Assembly (NCBI RefSeq): GCF_000316575.1
Contig: NC_019682.1
Location: forward strand, 4,586,001 to 4,650,000
DNA: 64,000 bases
Direction: 5' to 3'
Source: Calothrix sp. PCC 7507
GTDB lineage: Bacteria > Cyanobacteriota > Cyanobacteriia > Cyanobacteriales > Nostocaceae
The notes under the pieces are model-generated. The model saw only the letters and a list, made by a program, of their open reading frames with translations. It was not told the origin of the DNA and ran no database searches. Below, in pieces: positions 53,682-63,187 of the stretch. Numbering within the stretch: the stretch's first letter is position 1; each line of letters starts with the position of its first letter. Both the position numbers and the translations under genes were made by a program.

Positions 53682-54189
53682 GTACACCGTAATTTCTGTG
53701 GTAATTGATAAGTTTGAATTCCCATAAGTATTTAATAGAGATTTTGACAAAACATTTAATTCTACACAAAATATTTCTCCAAAAAATCTATACATAACTA
53801 GATATAGCAAAGTTATTATGGTTGCATGAACTAATTAAAAATAAATTATGAAGTAAAAATAAATTTTGCTCTGCATAATGTAAAAGCCTTTGATTTAAAC
53901 CGTAAACTAATATACGGTGGCAGGTAAATGGTAGGAATAGGCAGAGTAGCTGAAAGTTGACTGACAAAGGGATAGAATCTTCATATGTGCATGTCACCCC
54001 ATGCTGTAGCGGTTTTCCGATCAGTGAGGTACAGTTTTAAATCGCCAAGCCTGTAGGGGCGGGGTTTTCCCGCCCTTGATCGTATTGCATCAGACAGAGA
54101 ACCGCTATAAAAGCCTGGAAAAAGTCACTTGATGTTGATAATGCACTAAGCAATCAATAGGATTTTTGTATTTGATACAAGGAGCGTCT
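53682..54189. other. Intergenic region before the exopolysaccharide cluster
   Basis: About 500 AT-rich bases with one GTAGGGGCGGGGTTTTCCCG-type palindrome (54052-54078). It should contain the promoter of the polysaccharide cluster; I see no gene. Confidence 0.45.
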
Positions 54190-54987
54190 ATGGTGGGAAG
54201 AGTGTTTCTACCTACTAAAAAAGTGCTTGATTTTCCCATTACTGCCTTAGGCTTTAACGAACAGATACAAACAATAATGAAGTGGGCGATCGCTAAAGAA
54301 AGTAAAGCTGTATGTGTAGCTAATGTGCATATGTTAATGGAGGCTCATTGGCATCCAGAGTTTGCTAGTGTATTATGCAATGCAGACCTAGTTACTCCTG
54401 ATGGAATGCCTCTAGTTTGGATGATGCGCCGACTAGGAGCGCATTACCAAGATCGTGTCGCCGGAATGGATATTTTCCTCGCATTGTGTCAGCTAATGCA
54501 AACACAAAATATCAGTATTTCTTTTGTAGGTTCCCAAACCGAAATTCTGTCTAAAATGCGAAAAAGGCTAGAGCAAGAATTCCCGCAACTGCAAATAGCA
54601 GTCATGGAACCCCTACCCTTTCATCCCCTAACAGAAACAGAAGACACAGATTTAATTAGCAAGATTAACTCAAGTGGCGCTGGTATAGTTTTGGTATCTC
54701 TGGGGTGTCCAAAACAAGAGCATTGGATGGCTCAACACAGAGGAAAAATTCAAGCAGTCATGATTGGATTGGGTGGAGTTTTCCCTGTTTACGCAGGAAT
54801 TCAAAAACGCGCACCCCGTATAGTTCGAGACTTAGGTTTGGAATGGTTGTATCGCTGGATTCAAGAGCCACGCCGACTCTGGCGGCGCTATATAAAGACG
54901 ATACCCCCCTTTATTTGGCTAGCTAGCAAACAATTGCTGTCATCAAGTCGTCTTGCAGGAGTTTTCTTGCAAGAAACTGGAGATTGA
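54190..54987 (+). CDS. WecG/TagA/CpsF-family glycosyltransferase
   Basis: 265 residues from the ATG at 54190, with GGAG five bases before it; the frame extends to a TTG at 54166. Family motifs: VCVANVHMLMEAHWHPEF, TPDGMPLVWMMRRLGAHYQD with RVAGMDIF, and SLGCPKQEHWMAQHRGKIQA with the terminal RAPRIVRDLGLEWLYRWIQE. These enzymes add N-acetylmannosamine(uronic acid)-type sugars to a lipid carrier, early in polymer assembly. It has no membrane span. It is the first gene of the exopolysaccharide cluster. Confidence 0.92.
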   Translation: MVGRVFLPTKKVLDFPITALGFNEQIQTIMKWAIAKESKAVCVANVHMLMEAHWHPEFASVLCNADLVTPDGMPLVWMMRRLGAHYQDRVAGMDIFLALCQLMQTQNISISFVGSQTEILSKMRKRLEQEFPQLQIAVMEPLPFHPLTETEDTDLISKINSSGAGIVLVSLGCPKQEHWMAQHRGKIQAVMIGLGGVFPVYAGIQKRAPRIVRDLGLEWLYRWIQEPRRLWRRYIKTIPPFIWLASKQLLSSSRLAGVFLQETGD

Positions 54988-55543
54988 AGGAGTTTTGTCG
55001 GAACTATTCTGGATAGAGACAAATCAATATCATCTTCTAGACAGATGATCTAGTTACTGAAAAAGCCGACTATATTTTATAGACTATCCACTTTGTCAGT
55101 AAACAGTTATCAGGTTTGTCGGTGTAGGTAAAAAATACCACTAACACCTGACTGAAAACTGTTAATTTGAGATTGTTTGTAAGTTAAGGGTTCTGTGTTT
55201 CTTTTCTTTTTTATCAAACTTGAGAATTTTTCAATGTGTTCAAAGCATAGTTGAAAAGTGTTTTCAGCGACTCTGCTTTTTGCAAGTTTGATCAGAAAGA
55301 ATCTGCTCTCCGATCAAGAGGTACTTCATGAGAGACAGGTATACAGTTGGGAAATTGATAGTAACCCTATCTAGCAAACAGTTCAAAAAATTAGCTAATT
55401 TCTCACAAGAATTATCTCAATTTAATCCCACGATCAGGCTAAAAATATAGGTCAGACAGGATTTGATCTAGGGATAAATTTCTGAGCTAGTTTGTCGTTA
55501 TTGAGTTGATATTGACTTATCAGCTTAAATTTAGGCTGAATTC
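54988..55543. other. Intergenic region with inverted repeats
   Basis: 556 bases between the WecG-type and flippase genes. It includes ATCATCT/AGATGAT (about 55030-55050), a longer imperfect fold around AACAGTTATCAGGT and ACCTGACTGAAAACTGTT (about 55100-55165), and a 10-bp inverted repeat ATCAAACTTG/CAAGTTTGAT (55213-55222, 55283-55292). No gene is supported. It may contain a second promoter. Confidence 0.45.
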
Positions 55544-57043
55544 ATGAAAAATCTCTATTCTAGTGGTGAAAAAAATCAGTATTTCTGCACCGATCATCTG
55601 AAGAAGGATCTAAAAAATCGTTCAATCCGGGGTGGTGCAGTCACAATGATTGCCCAAGTTTTTAAATTCAGCTTGAATTTAATATCTAATGTAGTGTTAG
55701 CTCGATTGTTGACACCGCAAGATTACGGAATAGTAGGTATGGTGACTGCCATTACTGGGTTTGTCACACTGTTCAAAGACTTAGGGTTATCAACTGCAAC
55801 TGTCCAGAAAGAAGAGATTAATCACCAGCAAGTTAGTACTCTATTTTGGGTGAATATAGCTCTGAGCGTTGCTACTGCATTCATTACTGTGGCGATCGCA
55901 CCGGTGCTGGCCTGGTTTTATGACCAACCCCGTTTGCTGGGGATTACTCTAGCGCTAGCAAGTGGATTCATTATTAGTGGATTTGGCGTGCAACACACAG
56001 CGTTGCTCAATCGCCAGATGCAATACAAAGCGCTGATGTTCAATGATCTTCTCTCGATGGCGCTGGGGATTGTGGCGGCGATCGCTGCAGCTTTGTTTGG
56101 TCTAGGCTATTGGGCATTAGTAATTATGCTACTGGTTTGTGCAGTTGTAAATACTGTAGGAGTTTGGATGAGCTGCGATTGGCGGCCAAGTCTTCCTGTA
56201 GGGCGATCGGGGATAGGCTCAATGCTGGCTTTTGGTGGTCATCTGACAGGCTTTGGTACGATTAACTATTTTGCTCGCAACCTCGACAACATTCTCATCG
56301 GGAGATATTGGGGTGCTGAACAATTGGGTTTATATGCTAAGGCTTATCAATTGCTACTACTACCGCTTACCCAGATTAGTACACCGATCGCACGTGTTGC
56401 TATTCCCACTTTGAGTAGAGTACAACAGGAACCGCAACAATTTCGCTACTACTATCTCAAAGCGATCGCCATAGTAGCCTTTTTGACTATGCCGACAGTC
56501 ACTTTTCTGGTAATTGTCTCAGAAGAGATGATTGAATTACTGCTTGGTTCTCAATGGAATGGAACCGCAGAACTCTTTCGAGTTTTAAGCATATCTGCAT
56601 TGGTTCAACCTATTTGTCACACCACTGCTTGGCTGTATGTCTCCACTGGTCGAGCTGATCGAATGTTCAAATGGGGTCTATTCTCTTCATCCTTAGTTGT
56701 GACATCATTTTTTGTCGGTTTACCACATCAAGCATCTGGAGTTGCTTTAGCCTACGCCATAGCAATGCTTTTACAGACTGTTCCTTGCATTTACTTTGCT
56801 ATCCAAGGCACAGCTATCACCATGCTGGATGTATTGCAGACCATCCAACCAACATTCGTATCGTCCGTAGTCGCGAGTGCGATCGTCTTCGCTATCAAGA
56901 TAATCATCAACGCCAGCCTGCCAATCTGGATCACAGTAATTATCTATTCTGTGGTGATGACCATAGTTTATCTCTTACTAATGTTCTATGTATTTGGTAA
57001 AAAATCTTTCTACTTAGGTCTTTTACGCAATTTTCAAAAATGA
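55544..57043 (+). CDS. Polysaccharide flippase (Wzx-like, MOP superfamily)
   Basis: 499 residues with about 12-14 membrane spans. The start RSIRGGAVTMIAQVFKFSLN, then VVLARLLTPQDYGIVGMVTA and LFKDLGLSTATVQKEEINH, are the signature of the polysaccharide-transporter (Wzx/PST) branch of the MOP superfamily, which flips lipid-linked repeat units across the inner membrane. The 30-residue hydrophilic N terminus is longer than usual. It stands in the cluster with glycosyltransferases and a polymerase. Confidence 0.93.
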   Translation: MKNLYSSGEKNQYFCTDHLKKDLKNRSIRGGAVTMIAQVFKFSLNLISNVVLARLLTPQDYGIVGMVTAITGFVTLFKDLGLSTATVQKEEINHQQVSTLFWVNIALSVATAFITVAIAPVLAWFYDQPRLLGITLALASGFIISGFGVQHTALLNRQMQYKALMFNDLLSMALGIVAAIAAALFGLGYWALVIMLLVCAVVNTVGVWMSCDWRPSLPVGRSGIGSMLAFGGHLTGFGTINYFARNLDNILIGRYWGAEQLGLYAKAYQLLLLPLTQISTPIARVAIPTLSRVQQEPQQFRYYYLKAIAIVAFLTMPTVTFLVIVSEEMIELLLGSQWNGTAELFRVLSISALVQPICHTTAWLYVSTGRADRMFKWGLFSSSLVVTSFFVGLPHQASGVALAYAIAMLLQTVPCIYFAIQGTAITMLDVLQTIQPTFVSSVVASAIVFAIKIIINASLPIWITVIIYSVVMTIVYLLLMFYVFGKKSFYLGLLRNFQK

Positions 57044-57167
57044 AATTTATCGCTAGTAACTTTAGTTAATAGTAAAGTGCCAAAACTCGGATGTGATGGG
57101 ACTACTAAGTGCATTTCAAAAATAAAATTATTTGCTTATTTGATTGATATCATTGTGGTAATGGTAA

Positions 57168-57986
57168 ATGGAAAATAATACATCACTGACAATTCTTGTT
57201 AATAGCACAGATAGTTATGACGATTGTTGGCAGCCTTTCTTTAAGCTTTTTTCTATCTACTGGACGAATTGTCCATATCCAATAGTTCTAAATACAAATA
57301 GAAAAACTTTCGCTTATCCAGGTTTAAATATTAAATGCTCTCAAGTAGGAATTGATGAATCAGGAAAAAGATTGAATTGGAGTGATCGCCTGATTCTCTG
57401 TCTAAATCAAATTAAGACAAAATACATACTTTATTTACAAGAAGACTACTTTCTCAACAATTACGTCAATTTTGGGATAATCAATGATTTTCTGCAAATT
57501 ATGGAGCGAGAAGGTTATTCTCATATCCGAATTATGGAAATATTAAGTAATAAAAATGGGTTTTATGAAGATTCATCTAAATATCCTTTACTTTGGAAAT
57601 TGGCTCAAAAATGCAACTATCGCCTGAGTTTGCAAGCAGGGCTTTGGGTAAAACATAGATTACTATTTTATCTGAAACCAAATGAGTCTGGATCGGAATT
57701 TGAGCGTTGGGGTTCCATCAGAGCCAACAAAAAACCAGACACATTTTATTGTCAAAATATCGACTATTTTAATCGAAAAGAGAAATTTATTTACCCTTAC
57801 TATGCGACGGGAATTACTCAAGGAAAGTGGGTAGAAGCTGCTGTAGTTAATTTGTTTAAAACACATGAGATAGATGTTGACTACTCAAATAGAGGTTTTT
57901 GTCAGCCGAGACAACAACAGCTAATACTACAAAAAATGAGAACAAAAAGTCGGAAGTTATTCATTAAATTATTATCTGAGATATGA
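57168..57986 (+). CDS. Glycosyltransferase-like protein, unknown family
   Basis: 272 residues, AT-rich. The N terminus SLTILVNSTDSYDDCWQPFF and the strand KYILYLQEDYFLNNYVNFG with an Asp/Glu pair look like a GT-A fold nucleotide/metal site, with QEDYF in place of a canonical DXD. The position between flippase and glycosyltransferase genes supports a sugar-transfer role. I do not recognise a precise family. No membrane span. Confidence 0.72.
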   Translation: MENNTSLTILVNSTDSYDDCWQPFFKLFSIYWTNCPYPIVLNTNRKTFAYPGLNIKCSQVGIDESGKRLNWSDRLILCLNQIKTKYILYLQEDYFLNNYVNFGIINDFLQIMEREGYSHIRIMEILSNKNGFYEDSSKYPLLWKLAQKCNYRLSLQAGLWVKHRLLFYLKPNESGSEFERWGSIRANKKPDTFYCQNIDYFNRKEKFIYPYYATGITQGKWVEAAVVNLFKTHEIDVDYSNRGFCQPRQQQLILQKMRTKSRKLFIKLLSEI

Positions 57987-58077
57987 GTTGTGGTTTTCTT
58001 GGTTGACAGTTAACACAATGGAATAGGTAAATCCAAGGTCAATTAGCTGATTAATTTTAAATAGGAGTAGTTAATTA

Positions 58078-59340
58078 ATGAAAGTGCTTGTGTCAGCCTA
58101 TGCATGTAGACCAGATATGGGTTCTGAACCGGGACTAGGTTGGAACACAATTCAGGAACTAGCAAAAAAGCATCAAGTCTGGGTGCTAACTCGTGAAGAT
58201 AATCGTCTATTTATTGACGCTGAAATCAAGAAAAAATCAATACCTAGACTAGAATTTATTTATTCTGATTTACCTGGTATTAAGTGGGGAGAAATTGGTT
58301 TTATAACTAGACATCTACATTACTACTTGTGGCAAATACAAGCATATTTTGTAGGACGCCAATTACATCAAGCAATTGGCTTTGAGACGCTACATCATGT
58401 TACTTACGGCACTTATACTTACCCTAGTTTTCTCTCTTTATTACCCGTTCCCTTTATTTGGGGGCCAGTTGGGGGTGGAGAATCTGCACCGTATGCTTTC
58501 TGGCAAGACTTCAATCTTCGTGGCAAAATTTATGAGATGCTACGAAGCTGGATTCGTTGGTGCAAAGAATATGATCCATTTTTGCGCTTAACTGCCAAGA
58601 AAAGTATTTTAGCCTGGGGAACAACTCAAGATACAGCAGGAAAATTGCAAAAACTTGGTGCGGTGAATGTGCGAATCTTTTCTGCTGTTGGTTTATCCCA
58701 GTCTGAAATAGCAAAACTTTCTCAGTTTCCCATACCGGATATCTTACCAGTTAAATTTTTTAGTATCGGCAGACTATTACATTGGAAAGGATTTCATTTA
58801 GGTTTGAGAGCGTTCGCCCAAGCAGCCATACCTAATAGTGAATACTGGATTCTTGGGGACGGGCCAGAACGCCAACATCTGCAAACTCTTACTAAAAAAC
58901 TAGGTATTTCTGAACAAATTAAGTTTTGGGGTCAACTCCCAAGAGAGCAAATCTTTCAACTCTTAGGGGAGTCTCATATCTTGGTTCATCCCAGTCTACA
59001 TGAGTCGGGAGGATTCGTTTGTATGGAAGCAATGGCTGCAGGTCGCCCAGTGATTTGCTTGGATTTGGGGGGACCGGCTTTGCAAGTGACAGAAGATACA
59101 GGCTTCAAGATTCCGGCTCATACTCCGGAACAAACAGTGTGTGACTTAGCTAAGGCGATGACTCGTTTGGCTTTGGACGCAGATTTGCGCCGACAGATGG
59201 GACAAGCTGGTCAAAAGTTGGCTAGGGAGAACTTTGCTTGGGAAGTTAAGGGTCAGCTTTTAGCTCAATTTTATGAAGAGATTCTGAGACCAATAAAAAA
59301 AGAATACGACAGATGGAATGAGCAAAAGCTTATACAGTAG
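58078..59340 (+). CDS. Glycosyltransferase family 4
   Basis: 420 residues, GT-B fold. N-terminal domain begins KVLVSAYACRPDMGSEPGLG, with GPVGGGE near residue 130. C-terminal donor-binding domain has SIGRLLHWKGFHLGLRAFAQ, WILGDGPERQHLQTL, and the E-x7-E-type loop HPSLHESGGFVCMEAMAAGR PVI near 305-325. These bind a nucleotide-sugar and transfer to lipid-linked acceptors. ATG at 58078 follows AGGAG. The sugar is not predictable. Confidence 0.9.
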   Translation: MKVLVSAYACRPDMGSEPGLGWNTIQELAKKHQVWVLTREDNRLFIDAEIKKKSIPRLEFIYSDLPGIKWGEIGFITRHLHYYLWQIQAYFVGRQLHQAIGFETLHHVTYGTYTYPSFLSLLPVPFIWGPVGGGESAPYAFWQDFNLRGKIYEMLRSWIRWCKEYDPFLRLTAKKSILAWGTTQDTAGKLQKLGAVNVRIFSAVGLSQSEIAKLSQFPIPDILPVKFFSIGRLLHWKGFHLGLRAFAQAAIPNSEYWILGDGPERQHLQTLTKKLGISEQIKFWGQLPREQIFQLLGESHILVHPSLHESGGFVCMEAMAAGRPVICLDLGGPALQVTEDTGFKIPAHTPEQTVCDLAKAMTRLALDADLRRQMGQAGQKLARENFAWEVKGQLLAQFYEEILRPIKKEYDRWNEQKLIQ

Positions 59341-59458
59341 CTCTCTGACAATCCAAAATCTGTCTTTGAAAGTTCTGTTCGCTCTTAGCGTTGGCGAAGC
59401 CATCGCCGGAAGCCAGCGCTCAGACTTTCCGTAAAATCTAAAATGGTACGAGTTCCTC

Positions 59459-60625
59459 ATGCGGATATTAAGTATACATAACAACTATCAGATTCGTGGT
59501 GGTGAAGACGAATCTTGCGAGGCGGAAGAGAGCCTGTTACGGGAAATGGGTCACGAAGTTGATGTCTATAAAGAACACAACGATCGCATAGCAACAATTT
59601 CTCAGGTATCGATCGCCCTGAGAACCGTCTGGTCAACGGAGTCTTACAACATTGTTAAACACAAACTTAGGCGATCGCATTGTCATCTTGTCCACATCCA
59701 GAATTTTTTCCCGTTAATTTCACCATCTGTCTACTATGCAGCCAAGTCTGCAGGCTTACCTGTAGTCCAGACACTGCGAAATTACCGTCTTCTCTGTCCC
59801 AATGGCTTATTTTTTCGTGATGGAGAGGTTTGTGAGGATTGCTTAGGGAAGTCTGTTCCTCTTCCTGGGGTTTTACATGGCTGCTATCGTCAACATCATT
59901 TAGCAACCACAGCTGTAGCCAGCATGTTAACTTTACACCGTCTCATGCACACTTGGACAGAAATGGTAGATTTTTATATCACCTTAACTGAGTTTGCACG
60001 GCAGAAGTTGATTGCAGGTGGTTTACCCGCAAAAAAAATTGTCGTTAAGCCTAACTTTGTACATCCTGACCCTGGTGTAGGTCAAGGTTCCGGTGGCTAT
60101 GCTCTATTTGTCGGTAGACTTTCCACAGAAAAAGGACTAGACACCTTACTTGCGGCTTGGGAACATTTAGATGGAAAAGTTCCCTTGAAAATTGTCGGGG
60201 ATGGTCCCTTGGCGGCTCAGGTAATTGCATCAGTAAATCGACTACCCAATGTGGAATGGCTGGGGCGCAGATCGATGTCAGAGGTATATAATCTCATGGG
60301 AGAGGCGATGTTTGTCATCTTTCCTTCCAAGTGGTATGAAACCTTTGGTCGGGTAGCAGTTGAAGCATTTGCTAAAGGTACTCCCGTAATTGCTGCCAAT
60401 ATTGGAGCGATCGCCGAATTAGTAGAATCTGGTCGTACAGGCTTACATTTTACACCTGGCGACTCAGAAGATTTAACAGCCAAGGTGTTATGGGCTATAG
60501 CAAATCCAGCCTTACTTCATCAGATGCGCCAAGAAGCCAGATCTGAGTTTGAACTGAAGTACACAGCACAACAAAACTACCAGCAAATCATGGCTATTTA
60601 TCAACTAGTTGCTTGTACTTCATAG
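59459..60625 (+). CDS. Glycosyltransferase family 4
   Basis: 388 residues, GT-B fold: N-terminal MRILSIHNNYQIRGGEDESC with the RGGED loop, central Cys-rich insert (CPNGLFFRDGEVCEDCLGKS), and C-terminal LFVGRLSTEKGLDTLLAAWE, KIVGDGPLAAQVIAS and the loop PSKWYETFGRVAVEAFAKGT. A normal retaining GT4 with complete motifs. Preceded by a GC-rich short-repeat stretch (59380-59430). Part of the same cluster. Confidence 0.9.
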   Translation: MRILSIHNNYQIRGGEDESCEAEESLLREMGHEVDVYKEHNDRIATISQVSIALRTVWSTESYNIVKHKLRRSHCHLVHIQNFFPLISPSVYYAAKSAGLPVVQTLRNYRLLCPNGLFFRDGEVCEDCLGKSVPLPGVLHGCYRQHHLATTAVASMLTLHRLMHTWTEMVDFYITLTEFARQKLIAGGLPAKKIVVKPNFVHPDPGVGQGSGGYALFVGRLSTEKGLDTLLAAWEHLDGKVPLKIVGDGPLAAQVIASVNRLPNVEWLGRRSMSEVYNLMGEAMFVIFPSKWYETFGRVAVEAFAKGTPVIAANIGAIAELVESGRTGLHFTPGDSEDLTAKVLWAIANPALLHQMRQEARSEFELKYTAQQNYQQIMAIYQLVACTS

Positions 60626-60983
60626 CATTAATTTTAGGCTATTTTAATCAACACTTTAATGCGATATATAGGACTACGATTTGATTTTTGAACAGATACG
60701 TAGTGGCGTGACAAGGCTAAAATGGGGCAAAAAAAATTGTAGCTAGTAGGTTGGGTGGAGGCTTTGCGTAACCCAACATTCTGATATATAGGCATCCGGT
60801 TTGATTATTGAAAAAATTCCGTACAATTTAATCTTAAGTGTAGGGTGGGCAATGCCCACCAAAACCATGACATGGTGGGCATTGCCCACCCTACTTGGAT
60901 TGCCAAATTCAAGGATGAATCCTATATATCCAGATAAATAATTTCATAATTTTCATACCCAATTATCACAGGCAAAATATCAG
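60626..60983. other. Intergenic region with two composite repeats
   Basis: 358 bases between the glycosyltransferase and polymerase genes: a C block at about 60667-60694, a second C block at about 60785-60812 and a double A palindrome at 60840-60894. No gene is seen. Confidence 0.55.
60785..60894 (+). repeat. Composite dispersed repeat (C block + double A palindrome)
   Basis: C block (TATAGGCATCCGGTTTGATT) followed about 30 bases later by GTAGGGTGGGCAATGCCCACC and its mate GGTGGGCATTGCCCACCCTAC around a short loop. Confidence 0.7.
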
Positions 60984-62282
60984 ATGCTAGGAGACAGAAG
61001 TCATTCATTTATTACTCATCCAAAAAAAACTTTCCTAGGTGATAAATTTCTAGTTTGGCATAGCTGGATGCTCTTAGGTTACGCCCTTTGTGGCAGAGGG
61101 TTTTCGTATTTTGGTATTGCTCCTGCTTACATTGGTGAAATTACCCTGATTTTTGGGTTAGTAACTTTAAGCATTAACAAATCAATTCTGAAAATTATTA
61201 AACTACCTCAAACATGGTTTTTGATACTTTTCATGCTGTGGTGTTCCATCAATACAATACCTTATTTCTCCAAATATGGCTTATATACTTTCCGAGATGC
61301 GGCAATTTGGTATTATAGTTTCTTTGCTTTAATAGTCGCTACTCTACTAGTTGGTAGACCACAGCGATTACTATTTATGGTTGAGCAATATAAAATTTTT
61401 AGCAAGATTTTTATAATTATTATTCCTGTTTTATGGGTAGTATCAAAAGGAGTACAATTGCCCATCATGCCAGGTTCAAGAGATATAGAGATAATTACTC
61501 TTAAACCCGCTGATACATTAACTCATTTATCGGCGATCGCTACTTTTTTTATCAGTTCAAATTTACTACAATTTAAACCTATATTGTTTATATTAATGTT
61601 TTTAATTAACTTGGGAGTTGTCATTATAAATGCCAACCGTGCAGGCTCACTCGCATTTTTGAATGTTTTCACCTTATTAAGTATTACTAATTATCGAAAA
61701 AGTAAGATTTGGCAAATAATGTCTTTTGTACTATTTATAATCTTGTTGTGCTTCATTATCAATCCCGAATTATTTCAGCCTTTAATTACCAAAATAAATA
61801 GTATTTTTATTGATAATAAAGAAAGACAGGGAACAAAAACTTTTCGTTTAGCGTGGTGGAATTATATTATTAACTACACTTTTTTTGGAGACTATTTCTG
61901 GACAGGCAAAGGTTTCGGTATAAATTTGGCAACTGATTCTGGTTTTGATCCTCTAGGTGATGGTTTTGTTCGCAGCCCACACAATGGACATATAACAATC
62001 CTCGCACGTACCGGTGTTCCGGGTTTAGTTCTATGGTTGTTAGTTCAACTTAGTTGGGCTGGAGGCATACTGTTCAAATATTATCAATGTAGAGTCCAGA
62101 AGCAATTAAAATGGGCGGGTATATTTCTGACCCTTCTCACTTATTGGGTAGCAGCTATGACTGTAACAACATTTGAGGTAGTGATTGAAGGACCAACAGG
62201 TGGTATTTGGATATGGACAATGTATGGTGTAGGTCTAGCAGCAATGAAAATTTATCAGCGTTATCCTCAAATTTTATATTGA
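60984..62282 (+). CDS. O-antigen ligase/polymerase-family membrane protein
   Basis: 432 residues with about ten to twelve membrane spans. The long periplasmic loop ends in the Wzy_C/WaaL-type pattern: FRLAWWNYIINYTFFGDYFW, then GKGFGINLATDSGFDPLGDG and RSPHNGHITILARTGVPGLV, with the conserved His of PHNGHI. It probably polymerises or ligates the polysaccharide units made by the preceding genes. The ATG at 60984 is used; repeats lie directly upstream. Confidence 0.9.
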   Translation: MLGDRSHSFITHPKKTFLGDKFLVWHSWMLLGYALCGRGFSYFGIAPAYIGEITLIFGLVTLSINKSILKIIKLPQTWFLILFMLWCSINTIPYFSKYGLYTFRDAAIWYYSFFALIVATLLVGRPQRLLFMVEQYKIFSKIFIIIIPVLWVVSKGVQLPIMPGSRDIEIITLKPADTLTHLSAIATFFISSNLLQFKPILFILMFLINLGVVIINANRAGSLAFLNVFTLLSITNYRKSKIWQIMSFVLFIILLCFIINPELFQPLITKINSIFIDNKERQGTKTFRLAWWNYIINYTFFGDYFWTGKGFGINLATDSGFDPLGDGFVRSPHNGHITILARTGVPGLVLWLLVQLSWAGGILFKYYQCRVQKQLKWAGIFLTLLTYWVAAMTVTTFEVVIEGPTGGIWIWTMYGVGLAAMKIYQRYPQILY

Positions 62283-62290
62283 ATAAAAAC

Positions 62291-62434
62291 TATAGCAGTC
62301 CGCTTTGATTTTTGAACTACAGGTAGGGGAGCCACTGCTCGACTAGAGTTTCCCGGCTTAAAGGAGCCAGCCTGGGCGGGTTTCCCGACTTGAGCGGACT
62401 GGCGTCAAGTGGTGTTGGGCATTGCCCACCCTAC
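62291..62434 (+). repeat. Composite dispersed repeat (C block + A palindrome)
   Basis: Degenerate C block CTATAGCAGTCCGCTTTGAT (about 62290-62317), a CCCGGCTTAAAGG-type stretch, then a half A palindrome TGTTGGGCATTGCCCACC with CTAC (62411-62434). Confidence 0.55.
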
Positions 62435-62489
62435 AATTCTACAATTCTTCTTAACTAGTGGTCTGTCCCATTAATTTTGCTGATCTGCT

Positions 62490-62522
62490 AGATTCCCGAC
62501 TTCTTAAAGAAGTCGGGAATCT
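62490..62522. terminator. Palindrome between convergent genes, probable bidirectional terminator
   Basis: AGATTCCCGACTTCTT pairs with AAGAAGTCGGGAATCT (62507-62522): 16 perfect pairs with a one-base centre. It lies between the polymerase (+) and hli (-) genes. Its core is shared with the palindrome at 48928-48961. Confidence 0.6.
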
Positions 62523-62557
62523 GAACACCACAAACCTCTCAGAACTTATGAAATAGA

Positions 62558-62764
62558 CTACTGATAGCGAATGAAATGGAGAACATCACGAACAACGCTA
62601 TAGCCAGCTAAATCCCAAAGTAAGTAGGCAAGAAAGCCAATCATTGCGAAGCGACCGTTCCAAATTTCCGCTTGAGGAGTCCAGCCGAATAGGAAAGCAT
62701 TACGGTCTAAATTGTTATATTCTGGAACAATTGGGGGTAAATCCTTAGAAGTGCGAGGTTGCAT
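62558..62764 (-). CDS. High-light-inducible protein (Hlip, CAB-like)
   Basis: 68 residues. One membrane helix with the chlorophyll-binding motif AEIWNGRFAMIGFLAYLL (ExxNGRxAMxGF), preceded by a soluble N terminus (LPPIVPEYNNLDRNAFLFGW). These one-helix proteins bind chlorophyll and carotenoid and protect photosystem assembly under strong light. Length and motif are standard. Confidence 0.93.
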   Translation of the reverse strand: MQPRTSKDLPPIVPEYNNLDRNAFLFGWTPQAEIWNGRFAMIGFLAYLLWDLAGYSVVRDVLHFIRYQ

Positions 62765-63187
62765 TTTTTTGTCCTGAATAATTTGATTTGCTCCTTAAAT
62801 TTAGCTATTCCTTAGCAAACTGATTTCCGCCTGTAGATACAAACTAAAAGCACTACTTGTGGACGGTAATCAGAAGCCTATTGATGCCAATAAATCCACC
62901 TCCAGGGGGTGATAAACAATTCAAAATTCAAAATTGCAGATAGTTTATCGGGTGCTTTTAATTTGCATTTGCAGCAATTCTTCGGAAAATTATCGGAAAA
63001 TTATGCAGTTTCGTTGCCAAAGTTCTACCTAACGCTAGATGAGCGTATCAAACTTTAGAGAGATGCTTTAAGCGCCTAAATTCCACGATTCTGAGAGCAG
63101 TAAGAGGTAGGTATTGTCACAAATACAAAGTTGCTACTTGCTTAATTTTTAATTTCCTCACATTTAGGCTTATAGAAAGGAAATACC
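62765..63187. other. Intergenic region between divergent genes
   Basis: 423 bases between hli (-) and the partial membrane-protein gene (+). It has a direct repeat (GGAAAATTATCGGAAAATTA, near 62986-63005) and AAGGAAATACC as ribosome-binding site for the next gene. The promoters of both genes should be here. No gene is seen. Confidence 0.4.
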
